Notes: generated by a model from the letters alone, not told the origin. 52,954 nt of DNA from PKWO01 sp036561005 (GCA_036561005.1 DATBQE010000084.1:1-52954); one strand, 5' to 3'. Shown: positions 8,348 to 17,402, counted from the stretch's first letter. Program-made: numbers and translations.

Positions 8348-9289
8348 ATGAACCAACTCGAACAACTGAAGCAATACACGACCATCGTTGCCGATACCGG
8401 CGATTTTCAATCGATCACGGCCTATGCGCCGCGCGACGCCACAACCAATCCCTCGCTGATCCTGAAGGCGGTGCAAAAGGAAGAGTACAAACCTTTGTTG
8501 CACAAAGCCGTCGCCGATCACGGCGGCAAAAGCACCAGCGAGATCATCGACCGCCTGCTGATCGCATTCGGACTGGAAATTCTCAAAATCATTCCTGGCC
8601 GCGTGTCGACCGAAACAGATGCGCGCCTGTCCTTCGACACACAGGGCACGATAGAAAAGGGCCGCGCCCTGATCACCTTGTACGAAGCGGCAGGGATCTC
8701 GCGTGAACGCATCCTGATCAAGATTGCATCCACGTGGGAAGGCATCCGCGCAGCCGAAGTGCTGGAGCGCGAGGGCATCCATTGCAACATGACCTTGCTG
8801 TTCTCGCTGCCGCAGGCAGTGGCTTGCGCCGAGGCCGGCGCGCAATTGATTTCGCCCTTCGTCGGCCGCATCTACGACTGGTACAAGAAATCCACCGGGC
8901 TGGAATACACCGGTGCCGACGACCCGGGTGTACATTCGGTCAAACGCATCTACAACTACTACCGCAAGTTCGGTTATGCCACCGAAGTGATGGGCGCAAG
9001 TTTTCGCAACACCGGGCAAATCACCGAATTGGCCGGCTGCGACTTGTTGACCATCAGCCCGGATCTATTGCAAAAGCTCGCGCTATCTGAGGAGCCGCTC
9101 ACGCGCAAGCTCGATCCGGAAGCGGCGAAACTGGCTGACGTCGCCAAACTGAGTCTCGATGAAAAAACTTTCCGCGGCATGCTCAATGACGATGCGATGG
9201 GGACGGAGAAGCTGGCCGAAGGCATACGGCTGTTCTGCGTTGATTCGGTCAAACTGGAGAAAATGGTGGAGGCATTGCGCAACGAATGA
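8348..9289 (+). CDS. tal: Transaldolase
   Basis: 313 aa from the ATG at 8348 (MNQLEQLKQY); the frame is open from 8309, but the family begins here. It transfers a dihydroxyacetone unit between sedoheptulose 7-phosphate and glyceraldehyde 3-phosphate in the non-oxidative pentose phosphate pathway. The TalB-type sequence is clear: DATTNPSLILKA near the N-terminus, the Schiff-base lysine in ILIKIASTWEG (K125), and CNMTLLFSLPQAVACAEAGA followed by SPFVGRIYDW. Together with zwf and hexR at the left edge it makes this part of the window a pentose-phosphate neighbourhood, although four unrelated genes lie between. Confidence 0.97.
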   Translation: MNQLEQLKQYTTIVADTGDFQSITAYAPRDATTNPSLILKAVQKEEYKPLLHKAVADHGGKSTSEIIDRLLIAFGLEILKIIPGRVSTETDARLSFDTQGTIEKGRALITLYEAAGISRERILIKIASTWEGIRAAEVLEREGIHCNMTLLFSLPQAVACAEAGAQLISPFVGRIYDWYKKSTGLEYTGADDPGVHSVKRIYNYYRKFGYATEVMGASFRNTGQITELAGCDLLTISPDLLQKLALSEEPLTRKLDPEAAKLADVAKLSLDEKTFRGMLNDDAMGTEKLAEGIRLFCVDSVKLEKMVEALRNE

Positions 9290-9360
9290 GCCAAGTTGGT
9301 TTGACAAGACCGGCGAGGGCATGTGCGATCTGTGTAATTGCGATAGCCATGCAGGGTTGG

Positions 9361-9447
9361 GCAGAATGCAGGGGGGTCAGCGCAGCCCACCAAGTGCTCA
9401 AAGAATGATGTCTAACGCAGACGCTGCGCTAGCCCACCCTAGTCCCT
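9361..9447. repeat. Candidate intergenic repeat with imperfect inverted arms
   Basis: The tal-paiB intergenic stretch (9290-9513) contains the 8-bp inverted pair AGCGCAGC (9379-9386) and GCTGCGCT (9423-9430), each next to an AGCCCACC block. Read on the minus strand it gives TAGGGTGGGCTAGCGCAGCG and later GGTGGGCTGCGCTGACCCCC. This GGGTGGGC style resembles dispersed intergenic repeats common in betaproteobacteria. Only one copy is in the window, so the assignment is tentative. Confidence 0.3.
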
Positions 9448-9513
9448 TCGACATACCCAAGGGCACTTCGGTTTATCCTGCGCCGCCAAGCGTTTGCAAG
9501 TCGAGTCGGGAAT

Positions 9514-10149
9514 TCAGCGCCCGACCGCCTGCGCCATCGATCTTGCCTCGTCGCTGCCAAGTTCCTGCAATCCGGCAATGATCCCCGCACGATCAACCGC
9601 CGGGCGATTCTGGCTGACCTTCCACTTGCCGAGCATCCTGGTAACCGGAATTTCGATGCCGACAATCGCCGACAGCATTTTCTCGATATAGTCGGCCGGC
9701 GCATCGTCGACCTTCCATGGCGCGGCGCGCGTCGATTCATAGCGATCCGTCAGACGGTCGACTAGCGCGCGCAGCCACGCGGCATCTTCGATCGCCTGCA
9801 GCTTGCCGTAGGCATGCACCACCATGTAGTTATACGTCGGCACAACCTTGCCGTCAGTTTTCTTGGTTTCGTACCACGATGGTGTGATATAGGCTTGCGC
9901 ACCCTGGAACAACACCATCGCATCGACGTCCCTGGAAAAATCGCGCCACACAGGGTTGTTGCGCGCCACGTGGGCGCGCAGCGTGCCGAATGGCGCGGCG
10001 GCGCTGGGCGTCGGATCGATCTCGAAGGGAATGTGGTTGGCATTCAAGCCATCGCCGGCGAGCGTGACCAGCGCCCCGAAGCCGTGGCTGCGGATCAGAT
10101 CGTGCATGACCTCGGAACGTTTTTCCTCAAAGTGCGAGGGGATGTACAT
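9514..10149 (-). CDS. PaiB-family FMN-binding protein
   Basis: 211 aa with the PaiB/FMN-binding split-barrel sequence: MYIPSHFEEK at the N-terminus, ANHIPFEIDP, LRAHVARNNPVW, VLFQGAQAYITPSWYETKK, then VPTYNYMVVHAYGKL. In Bacillus subtilis PaiB is described as a negative regulator of sporulation and protease genes. In proteobacteria the role is unclear and the protein may act as a flavin-binding oxidoreductase-like factor. It is transcribed with the CoA-transferase gene upstream (23-bp gap), but no pathway link between the two is evident. Confidence 0.9.
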   Translation of the reverse strand: MYIPSHFEEKRSEVMHDLIRSHGFGALVTLAGDGLNANHIPFEIDPTPSAAAPFGTLRAHVARNNPVWRDFSRDVDAMVLFQGAQAYITPSWYETKKTDGKVVPTYNYMVVHAYGKLQAIEDAAWLRALVDRLTDRYESTRAAPWKVDDAPADYIEKMLSAIVGIEIPVTRMLGKWKVSQNRPAVDRAGIIAGLQELGSDEARSMAQAVGR

Positions 10150-10172
10150 GCTTGCTCCTTAATACGACAGTC

Positions 10173-11432
10173 TTAAATCGCGCCCTCAGCGCGCAGCTTC
10201 GCAATGTCCTCAGCGGAATAACCCAGTTCCTGTAGCACCACATCGTTGTGTTCGCCCAGTGCGGGGCCCAGCCATTTGGTTATACCCGGCGTGGCCGACA
10301 GCTTCGGTGAAATCGCCGGCAACTTGACGGGCGTGCCGTCCTTGAATGCATGCTGCTCGAACATGTTGCGCGCGAGGAATTGCGGGTCGCTCATCATATC
10401 GCGGACTGAATATATTTTCCCGACCGGCACGTCGGCGGCCTTCAACACTGCCAGCGCCTGCTCGATGTCCTGGGTCGAGCACCACGCCTGTATCGCGGTG
10501 TCGATTTCCGCCGTGCGCGGCACACGGCCGTCGTTGCGCGCCAGTTGCACATCGTCGGCCATGTCTTGCCGGCCAATGGCAATCATCAGGCGCTTAAATA
10601 TCGCATCGCCATTACCGGCGATGACGATATTGTCGCCCTCTTTTGTTGTGTAAGTGTTCGATGGCACGATGCCGGGTAGCGCGCCTCCGGTACGTTCGCG
10701 CACCACGCCGGCATGATCGAATTCCGGCACCAGAGATTCCATCAGATTGAATACCGATTCGTACAGGGCGACATCGACCATTTGCCCCTGCCCGGCCTCG
10801 CATTGGTCGCCGCTCTTGCCGTTCCAGCGGCCGCCGGTGGCGTCGCGATGCCGCAACGCCATCATCGCGCCGATCACGCCGTGCAGTGCCGCCACCGAAT
10901 CACCGATGGAAATACCGACGCGCACCGGTGGCCGGTCGGCATGGCCCGACACATAGCGCAGGCCGCCCATTGATTCGCCGATCGCGCCGAAGCCGGGCAA
11001 GTCTTTCATCGGTCCGGTCTGGCCGTAGCCCGACAGGCGCACCATGATGGTGGCGGGATTGACCGCCTTCAAGTGCTCGTAGCCGAGCGACCATTTTTCC
11101 AGCACGCCGGGGCGATAATTTTCGATGATGATGTCGGCCTCCAACGCCAGGCGGCGCGCAATTTCCTGGGCGCGCGCATCCTTCATGTTCAGCGTCACGC
11201 TCTTCTTGTTACGCGCCTGCACCGACCACCAGAGCGAGGTGCCGTCTTTCAACACGCGCCACTGGCGTAAGGGATCGCCGCCGCCAGGCGCTTCGATCTT
11301 GATCACGTCGGCGCCGAATTCGGCCAGCATGCGCGAGCAGAAGGGGCCGGCGATCAGCGTGCCGAGTTCGAGGACTTTGATGCCGGCCAAAGGGCCGGGG
11401 GATTTAGAGGAAGCGGTTTGCTCCGTGCTCAA
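10173..11432 (-). CDS. Class III (CaiB/BaiF/Frc) CoA-transferase
   Basis: 419 aa. Transfers CoA between carboxylic acids, with a catalytic Asp forming an anhydride intermediate. Seen: N-terminal LAGIKVLELGTLIAGPFCSR, ADVIKIEAPGGGDPLR, then NKKSVTLNMKD and IIIENYRPGVLEKWSLGYE, all typical of the family. The catalytic Asp is in QMVDVALYESVF. Shortly before it is an insertion-like polar stretch (ATGGRWNGKSGDQCEAG) relative to the shorter RH..TG.GQ loop I expect. The substrate is not deducible; family members act on formyl-, succinyl-, carnitinyl- or racemising acyl-CoAs. It lies 23 bp upstream of the PaiB-like gene on the same strand. Confidence 0.9.
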   Translation of the reverse strand: MSTEQTASSKSPGPLAGIKVLELGTLIAGPFCSRMLAEFGADVIKIEAPGGGDPLRQWRVLKDGTSLWWSVQARNKKSVTLNMKDARAQEIARRLALEADIIIENYRPGVLEKWSLGYEHLKAVNPATIMVRLSGYGQTGPMKDLPGFGAIGESMGGLRYVSGHADRPPVRVGISIGDSVAALHGVIGAMMALRHRDATGGRWNGKSGDQCEAGQGQMVDVALYESVFNLMESLVPEFDHAGVVRERTGGALPGIVPSNTYTTKEGDNIVIAGNGDAIFKRLMIAIGRQDMADDVQLARNDGRVPRTAEIDTAIQAWCSTQDIEQALAVLKAADVPVGKIYSVRDMMSDPQFLARNMFEQHAFKDGTPVKLPAISPKLSATPGITKWLGPALGEHNDVVLQELGYSAEDIAKLRAEGAI

Positions 11433-11498
11433 TGCAATCTCCGATGGGGTTGTGCGAATTGCTCCCCTCGCCCGCGGGCGGGAGAGGGGGTTCTTAAC

Positions 11499-12095
11499 CT
11501 ACGCCGAACGCCGATCCAGCATCGCGCGCGCAATCGTGCCGGCATCCACGTATTCCAGCTCGCCACCGACCGGCACGCCGCGCGCCAGACGGCTCACTTT
11601 CAAGCCGCGTGCCTTCAGCGTCTCGCTGATGTAATGGGCCGTCGCTTCGCCTTCATTGGTAAAATTGGTTGCCAACACGACTTCACTCACCACGCCATCA
11701 GTCGCACGCGCGATCAATTTTTCCAGATATATGTCTTTGGGACCAATGCCGTCGAGCGGCGACAGACGCCCCATCAGGACGAAATACAAGCCTTTGTAGG
11801 TCAGTGTCTGCTCGATCATCAATTGGTCGCCCGGCGTTTCCACTACGCACAATAAGGCGGGGTCGCGCTCGCCGTCGAGGCAGGTTTCGCATTGGTCATT
11901 TTCGGTGAAGGTATTGCATTTTGCGCAATGATGAATCCGTTCTACCGCCTGCGACACGGCGCGCCCGATCATGGCCGCGCCTTCGCGGTCGTGCTGCAGC
12001 AAATGAAATGCCATGCGCTGGGCCGATTTCGGACCGACACCGGGCAGGCGGCGCAGGGCTTCGGTCAGGAATTCAAGGCTCGATGGCGTTTTCAT
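11499..12095 (-). CDS. recR: Recombination mediator RecR
   Basis: 198 aa, standard length. Works with RecF/RecO to load RecA onto SSB-coated gapped DNA. Domains: N-terminal helix-hairpin-helix (LTEALRRLPGVGPKSAQRMA), four-cysteine zinc finger (CAKCNTFTENDQCETC), Toprim domain (LCVVETPGDQLMIEQ, then GRLSPLDGIGPKDI) and a C-terminal Walker-B-like region. It is the third gene of dnaX-ybaB-recR, a conserved bacterial order, with 24 bp between ybaB and recR. Confidence 0.98.
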   Translation of the reverse strand: MKTPSSLEFLTEALRRLPGVGPKSAQRMAFHLLQHDREGAAMIGRAVSQAVERIHHCAKCNTFTENDQCETCLDGERDPALLCVVETPGDQLMIEQTLTYKGLYFVLMGRLSPLDGIGPKDIYLEKLIARATDGVVSEVVLATNFTNEGEATAHYISETLKARGLKVSRLARGVPVGGELEYVDAGTIARAMLDRRSA

Positions 12096-12119
12096 GCAGT
12101 GAGGAGCGTTGCGCGTTAC

Positions 12120-12446
12120 TTAGAACGGCAGCTTGAAGCCAGGCGGCATCGGCATGCCGGCAGTCACGCCAGCCATCTTCTCTTGCGTCGTGGCCTCGGC
12201 CTTGCGCACCGCATCGTTGAATGCAGCAGCCACCAGGTCTTCCAGCATGTCCTTGTCGTCGGCAAGCAGCGACGGGTCGATCGAAACACGCTTGACGTCG
12301 TTCTTGCAAGTCATCACGATTTTGACCAGGCCGGCGCCGGATTGGCCTTCGACTTCGATACCGGCCAACTGGTCCTGCATCTTCTTCATGTTGTCTTGCA
12401 TGGCTTGCGCCTGTTTCATCAAGCCGGCCAATTGGTTTTTCATCAT
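12120..12446 (-). CDS. ybaB: YbaB/EbfC nucleoid-associated protein
   Basis: 108 aa, small alpha-beta DNA-binding protein that forms tweezer-like dimers. Sequence: MMKNQLAGLMKQAQAMQDNM at the N-terminus, then VEGQSGAGLVKIVMTCKNDV and RVSIDPSLL, followed by the acidic helix DKDMLEDLVAAAFNDAV. It lies between dnaX (70 bp upstream) and recR (24 bp downstream), the usual context, implying co-transcription. Confidence 0.96.
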   Translation of the reverse strand: MMKNQLAGLMKQAQAMQDNMKKMQDQLAGIEVEGQSGAGLVKIVMTCKNDVKRVSIDPSLLADDKDMLEDLVAAAFNDAVRKAEATTQEKMAGVTAGMPMPPGFKLPF

Positions 12447-12516
12447 GTTGCACTCCTGTTGGGTTGATTGTGTATGGGCGATAAGGCCCGGGTCAGAGAT
12501 CGTGCGACGGGATGTA

Positions 12517-14598
12517 TCACGCCGGCCGGATCGATCCCGGCATGATGCTTGCGCCGAATTCGCGCATCAGCTTTTGCACGAACGGATCGCTTTGCAGCAA
12601 TTCCTCGGTGCGTTTCTGGCGCGCTTCTTTCTCGGCAATCGAGGCCGCATTGGCCGTGTGCTCCACTGCGCCGAGTGTGGCTTCGATGCGCACGTCGCGC
12701 CCGAACCGCTCGCTCAATGCCGTAGTGAGCTTTTCCACGCTGCCGCCTGCTGAAAGCAATGTTTCGACCGCCACTTGCAGGCAAAACACCGGATTGCCCT
12801 GGCTGATGTCGCAACGGATCAACTCGCTTTGCTGGGCCAATTGCTGTGCCACACCGCGCACCGGCAAACTGACCGCAAGTGCCGGCCAATCACCGTCCCA
12901 GTTCAATATGGGTACAGGTTCGGCCTTGAACGGCGTCGATGGACGAGCCGGCGCGCGCGCAACGGCTGCGGGCATTTGCGGCGCAGCTTCGTTCATGGTG
13001 CCGCGCGCTTCGGCGCCATCTGGAAAATCATAGGGCGGCGGCTCGGCGGACGATTCGTCTTGCATCCACGGTGGGGCCGCATCCGCGGGCGGCGCATCGT
13101 TGCGGCTGCTCACTACCGCCACTGCCGCTTCAGGCTCGGAAGCCACTTGCCTGACTGCGGTTGATTCGAGTGCCGGGACCGGTGCGGGCGCAACGGCCGG
13201 GACTGGCTCTGCTGCAGCGGTTGGGCTGGCGGAAGTCGCAGCGGGTCTGGCTCCGCCATTGAGTGCCGCCTTCATGCCATTGCGCGCTGCCTCCAGGGCC
13301 AGGCGCGCGGGGCTCATTGCTGCGGCTGGACGTGCGGACGGCGCGGCAGGTGCGCTCGACACTGCAACCTGCGGGGCAGCGCTCAGGCGCGCAACGGGCG
13401 CAGGCGGTGGCGCCGCCTGCTGCGTGGCCGGTGCAGCCGATGTGCGTAGCGCAGCCGCTCCGGGTCGTGTCGCGGCCGGCGATGAGGTTGGCGGCGCGGC
13501 CTCCGCCGCGCCCATGCCGGGACGGAATGCCAGCATGCGTAACAAGGTCATGGTGAAACCGGCATATTCGTCCGGCGCCAGGCCAAGTTCATTGCGGCCA
13601 TGCACGACGATCTGGTAATACAGCTGGATTTCTTCGGCATCGAACAAACCCGCCAAACGCACGATCTCGGCGCGCTCGGGCAAATCTTCGGCCAGCGCGT
13701 CAGGCACGGTTTGCGCCAGCGCCACGCGGTGCAGCAAGCCGCCGAGATCCTGTAGGGCGGCGTTGTAAGACAGGCTGCGCGCAGCCATGTCGTCGGCCAC
13801 CGCAAGCATGTCGGCGCCATCCTTGTTGGCCAGAGCATCGAGGATACGTATCAAGTAGGACTGGTCAAGCGCGCCAAGCATGCTTTGCACCGCTTCCAGC
13901 GTTACGGCACCGGCCGCATAGGCGATCGCCTGGTCGGTCAACGACAGCGCGTCGCGCATGGAACCGTGCGCGCCCTGGGCCAGCAGGCGCAGGGCCGGGG
14001 TCTCGAAAGCGATGCCCTCCTGACCCAGGATGTTGTCGAGGTGGCTCACGATGTGGCCGGGCGGCATCTGCTTGAGGTTGAATTGCAGGCAACGCGACAA
14101 CACCGTCACGGGAATCTTTTGCGGGTCGGTCGTGGCCAGGATGAACTTGATGTGCTCGGGCGGCTCTTCCAGCGTCTTCAGCATCGCGTTGAAGGCGTGG
14201 TTGGTCAGCATGTGGACTTCGTCGATCATGTAGACCTTGAAGCGCGCATTCGACGGCGCATATACCGCCTGTTCAAGCAGTTGCGCCATTTCCTCGACGC
14301 CGCGATTGGACGCCGCATCCATCTCGATATAGTCGACAAAGCGCCCGGCGTCGATAGCCGTGCAGGCGTCGCATACGCCGCAAGGCCGAGCAGTAATGCC
14401 TGTTACGCAATTGAACGATTTGGCCAGGATGCGCGACAGCGTGGTCTTGCCGACGCCGCGCGTACCGGTAAACAGGTAGGCATGGTGCAGGCGCTGCTGT
14501 TCGAGCGCGTGCGTCAATGCCCGCACGACGTGCTCTTGCCCAACCAGCGTATCGAAACTCTTGGGGCGGTATTTACGGGCCAGTACCTGGTAAGACAT
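12517..14598 (-). CDS. dnaX: DNA polymerase III subunits gamma/tau
   Basis: 693 aa clamp-loader ATPase. Residues 1-370: Walker A GTRGVGKTT, zinc-binding cysteines in CVTGITARPCGVCDAC, Walker B MIDEVHML and the SRC sensor motif LSRCLQF. Residues about 375-530 are a low-complexity Ala/Pro-rich linker. The C-terminal about 130 residues are the tau-specific domain (WPALAVSLPVRGVAQQLAQQ, then FGRDVRIEATLG), which binds polymerase alpha and DnaB. I saw no A- or T-run resembling the E. coli slippery heptamer, so a separate gamma product by frameshifting is not supported by sequence. First gene of dnaX-ybaB-recR. Confidence 0.97.
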   Translation of the reverse strand: MSYQVLARKYRPKSFDTLVGQEHVVRALTHALEQQRLHHAYLFTGTRGVGKTTLSRILAKSFNCVTGITARPCGVCDACTAIDAGRFVDYIEMDAASNRGVEEMAQLLEQAVYAPSNARFKVYMIDEVHMLTNHAFNAMLKTLEEPPEHIKFILATTDPQKIPVTVLSRCLQFNLKQMPPGHIVSHLDNILGQEGIAFETPALRLLAQGAHGSMRDALSLTDQAIAYAAGAVTLEAVQSMLGALDQSYLIRILDALANKDGADMLAVADDMAARSLSYNAALQDLGGLLHRVALAQTVPDALAEDLPERAEIVRLAGLFDAEEIQLYYQIVVHGRNELGLAPDEYAGFTMTLLRMLAFRPGMGAAEAAPPTSSPAATRPGAAALRTSAAPATQQAAPPPAPVARLSAAPQVAVSSAPAAPSARPAAAMSPARLALEAARNGMKAALNGGARPAATSASPTAAAEPVPAVAPAPVPALESTAVRQVASEPEAAVAVVSSRNDAPPADAAPPWMQDESSAEPPPYDFPDGAEARGTMNEAAPQMPAAVARAPARPSTPFKAEPVPILNWDGDWPALAVSLPVRGVAQQLAQQSELIRCDISQGNPVFCLQVAVETLLSAGGSVEKLTTALSERFGRDVRIEATLGAVEHTANAASIAEKEARQKRTEELLQSDPFVQKLMREFGASIMPGSIRPA

Positions 14599-14639
14599 AG
14601 GAATGCCGAAATATGAAAGGTGCCATCATTTTACCCGAG

Positions 14640-14899
14640 TCACCCTAGAAACGGCAGTAGGACAGGCGAGAGTGTGCGGTTTATTGGCTTCCTGGCCAGG
14701 CACGACGACGCTGCAGACTGCATTCTGCAAGGAGAAGGTCGTTCCGCAGGAAGGACGAAGACGTCAGGGAGCCAAAAAACCGTGCAATCTCGCCTGTAGC
14801 GGTGCCACCTATCCGGTGAAGGCATTAACAGCGATCATGCTCGAAGTATTCATGCATTTATCAACGCCGACAAGCAGTCTAATGCCGTTTCTAGGGTCA
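14640..14899. repeat. 260-bp nested imperfect inverted-repeat element
   Basis: Occupies most of the 357-bp tetR-dnaX gap. Outer arms: 14640-14660 and 14879-14899, sharing ACCCTAGAAACGGCA. Inner arms: 14662-14693 and 14766-14797, 32 nt each with 5 mismatches, three of which become G-U wobbles in RNA; both contain CAGGCGAGA and CGGTTT. The interior (14694-14765) and the strip 14798-14878 carry weaker internal symmetry. No ORF of note. It could be a MITE-like element or a structured RNA. Known RNAs (4.5S, 6S, tmRNA, RNase P) were not recognised in it. Confidence 0.6.
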
Positions 14900-14933
14900 G
14901 CGATTCGCGCGCCGGTTTTAACCCGCCAAAGAA

Positions 14934-14954
14934 GCCATTTCAAAATGAAATGGC
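14934..14954 (-). terminator. Probable intrinsic terminator after the tetR gene
   Basis: GCCATTT and AAATGGC form a perfect 7-bp stem with a 7-nt loop, starting 1 nt after the TetR stop codon. On the minus strand the stem is followed by TTCTTT. The T-tract is short, so termination may be partial. Confidence 0.5.
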
Positions 14955-14955
14955 G

Positions 14956-15579
14956 CTAAAGCCGTGAAATGTAGCCCCCCACCAGTTTTCCCAGTTGCTC
15001 GCGAAACAATGAGGTTGCCACAAATTCAGGGCGGCACATCAACGTCTGGTAGAGCAGGCCATACACGGCAGCATGGATCACGTAGGCCGCTTCCTGCACC
15101 TCGGCAGGCGACAATTTTTCGGACGACGCCTCGATCGCCTGCAGCCACAAAGCAACAAAATATTGGTACAGCGAGCGATAGGCGGCCTCGTCGGACACCT
15201 GACGTTCCAGATAAATCAGTGCCGCCCACTCCAGCGGTTTTTCGCGGTGCTGCGCAATGAATGCGTCGATCAAGGCGTCTGCCATCGCCGCCAAAGACGC
15301 GCCGCGCTTTGCTTCGATGCAGTCATGCAATGGCGCGGCAATGCCCTTGAAGCGCTGGTGAATGCAATTGGCGGCAATCGCTTTCTTGCTCGGGAAATGC
15401 TCGTACACGGTGCCGAGGCCGACACCGGCCACGGCGGCAATGTCGCGTATGGTCAGGCGGGCATAGCCCTTTTCCAGCAAAAGCCGAACAAAGGCTTCCA
15501 GGATCGCATCCTGGGTCAGTTTTGCGCGCTGCTGCTTCGGCCTGCGCCGCAGTTGCAAATTACGATCACTCAATGACAC
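14956..15579 (-). CDS. TetR/AcrR-family transcriptional regulator
   Basis: 207 aa. N-terminal TetR helix-turn-helix at about residues 20-70: ILEAFVRLLLEKGYARLTIR, then DIAAVAGVGLGTVYEHFPSK. The C-terminal ligand-binding helices are divergent, as usual. The gene is divergent from the acyl-CoA dehydrogenase gene, with 78 bp between starts, so local control of that gene by an acyl-CoA or xenobiotic ligand is the simplest inference. A short palindrome (15616-15623) in the shared spacer is a possible operator core. Confidence 0.93.
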   Translation of the reverse strand: MSLSDRNLQLRRRPKQQRAKLTQDAILEAFVRLLLEKGYARLTIRDIAAVAGVGLGTVYEHFPSKKAIAANCIHQRFKGIAAPLHDCIEAKRGASLAAMADALIDAFIAQHREKPLEWAALIYLERQVSDEAAYRSLYQYFVALWLQAIEASSEKLSPAEVQEAAYVIHAAVYGLLYQTLMCRPEFVATSLFREQLGKLVGGYISRL

Positions 15580-15615
15580 TCACCTTTATGCGAAAGACGA
15601 ACATCTACACAAGGC

Positions 15616-15623
15616 AGACGTCT
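15616..15623. promoter_or_regulatory. Possible TetR operator core
   Basis: AGACGTCT is a perfect 8-bp palindrome in the 78-bp spacer between the divergent tetR and acyl-CoA dehydrogenase genes. TetR operators are usually longer, so this is only a weak candidate. Confidence 0.25.
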
Positions 15624-15657
15624 TAAACTACTCATATTGAATCATCAGGAGTTTTTT

Positions 15658-17316
15658 ATGCAATGGCCCACCCATGACGTTACCAATCAAGCGCCGGTGC
15701 TCGAAGATTACAATATTTTCAGCAGCGACAGGGCATTGCGCGAAGGCGTGCAGCGAGAAGGCGCCGGCTGGCATGCCGAGCACCTGATCAAGCTCGGTGC
15801 CGAACTTGGCAGCAAGGAAATCTTGTCTCTTGGCGACCTGGCCAACCGGCACACGCCCGAACTGATCACGCACGATCGCACCGGGCATCGCGTCGACCAG
15901 ATCGAATTCCATCCGAGCTGGCATCAGCTACTAGGCATCGTACGGCGCGAAGGCCTGCAAGCCACTCCTTGGCAGCAGCCCGGCTCCGGTGCACACGTCG
16001 CCCGTGCCGCCGCCTACTTCATGCAGTCGCAGGTGGAAGCAGGCAGCCTGTGCCCGGTGACAATGACATTTGCCTCGATCCCGGTGCTGCAAAACGAACC
16101 CGCGCTATTTGCCCAACTGAAAGACAAGCTGTTTGCGCGAACCCATGACCCGCGCGATCTGCCGTTGCAACAGAAGCGTTCGATCATGATCGGCATGGGC
16201 ATGACGGAAAAACAGGGTGGATCGGATGTGCGCACCAACACAACGCGCGCCGTGCCGTTAAATGGGCTCGGGCGCGGTGCGACGTATGCCTTGACGGGGC
16301 ACAAATGGTTTTTCTCGGCGCCGATGTGCGATGCGCACCTGGTACTGGCACGCACCGATGCCAGCATGTCATGCTTCTTCGTGCCGCGCTGGCGCGCCAA
16401 TGGCAGCAAGAATGCGATCCTGATCCAGCGCCTCAAGGATAAACTCGGCAACCGCTCCAACTCCAGCACCGAAGTCGAATTCCAGGATGCCGAAGGCATC
16501 ATGATCGGCGAGGAAGGACGCGGCATACCAACCATCATCGACATGGCCAATCACACGCGGCTGGACTGCGTCATCGGCAGCGCTGCCCTGATGCGCCATG
16601 CCCTCGCGCAGGCCGCACACCACACAATGCACCGCAGCGCCTTCGGCAAGACCCTGATCGATCAGCCGCTCATGCGCAACGTGCTGGCCGACCTGGCGCT
16701 CGAGAGCGAAGCCGCCACGCTGCTCATGCTGCGTCTGGCGCGCGCCTTCGATGCGCCGGATGATCCGCTACAGAGCGCTTGGCGCCGCATCGTCACGCCG
16801 GCAGGCAAATTCTGGATCTGCAAGCGTGCCCTCGAATTCACCGGCGAATGTATGGAAATCTGGGGCGGCAACGGCTATGTCGAAACCGGCCCGATGTCGC
16901 GCCTGTACCGCGAAGCGCCTGTCAATTCGATCTGGGAAGGATCGGGCAACGTAATGTGCCTGGATGTCTTGCGTGCAATAGAACGGCAGCCGGAAGGCAT
17001 CGCACTGCTGTTCGACGAATTGCGGCGTCAAGCCGGATCGCATCCTGAACTGGCAAACATGGTCGCCGGACTCGAAGTTGACCTCCAAATGCCCCCTGCG
17101 CAGCGTGAAAACCTTGCGCGCCGCCTGGTGCAGCGTCTGGTCCTCACCTTGCAGGCAAGTCTCATGTTGCAGCATGTGCCGAGCATGGTGGCCGAAGCGT
17201 TCATTGCCAGCCGCAGTGATAGCGAATGCGGGCGCATTTATGGCAGCCTGGGTGCGCATGCGTCTGCAACAACGCAAGCGGCGATCATTGAACGTGCGTG
17301 GCCGGCGGCTGCGTGA
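15658..17316 (+). CDS. aidB: AidB-like acyl-CoA dehydrogenase
   Basis: 552 aa from the ATG at 15658, chosen because AGGAG lies 7 nt upstream; the frame is open from 15637. FAD-dependent acyl-CoA dehydrogenase of the long AidB class (about 540-550 aa rather than 380). Seen: N-terminal NQAPVLEDYNIFSSDRAL, MGMTEKQGGSDVRTNTT in the flavin-binding middle domain, YALTGHKWFFSAPMCDAHLV, then GNRSNSSTEVEF, and C-terminal helical signatures CMEIWGGNGYVETGPMSRLY and NSIWEGSGNVMCLD. E. coli AidB is induced by alkylating agents and binds DNA; many homologues are annotated isovaleryl-CoA dehydrogenase. Divergent TetR next door. Assignment to AidB by length and motifs; the physiological substrate is unknown. 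Confidence 0.85.
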   Translation: MQWPTHDVTNQAPVLEDYNIFSSDRALREGVQREGAGWHAEHLIKLGAELGSKEILSLGDLANRHTPELITHDRTGHRVDQIEFHPSWHQLLGIVRREGLQATPWQQPGSGAHVARAAAYFMQSQVEAGSLCPVTMTFASIPVLQNEPALFAQLKDKLFARTHDPRDLPLQQKRSIMIGMGMTEKQGGSDVRTNTTRAVPLNGLGRGATYALTGHKWFFSAPMCDAHLVLARTDASMSCFFVPRWRANGSKNAILIQRLKDKLGNRSNSSTEVEFQDAEGIMIGEEGRGIPTIIDMANHTRLDCVIGSAALMRHALAQAAHHTMHRSAFGKTLIDQPLMRNVLADLALESEAATLLMLRLARAFDAPDDPLQSAWRRIVTPAGKFWICKRALEFTGECMEIWGGNGYVETGPMSRLYREAPVNSIWEGSGNVMCLDVLRAIERQPEGIALLFDELRRQAGSHPELANMVAGLEVDLQMPPAQRENLARRLVQRLVLTLQASLMLQHVPSMVAEAFIASRSDSECGRIYGSLGAHASATTQAAIIERAWPAAA

Positions 17317-17402
17317 CGTTATCGTCGCTCACACCAACATTGGCGCGTCAAGGTGAATTGAAAAAACAGCAGAGCATGTCTGTGAGGAAGGTAAGACAAG
17401 AA

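Noticed and set aside
12517..14598. Programmed frameshift site producing DnaX gamma
   Set aside because: No slippery A or T heptamer was seen in the coding strand near the end of the ATPase part.
14640..14899. SRP RNA or 6S RNA upstream of dnaX
   Set aside because: The SRP core sequence is absent here and clearly present at 17403-17500. 6S-type promoter-mimic bubble features were not recognisable.
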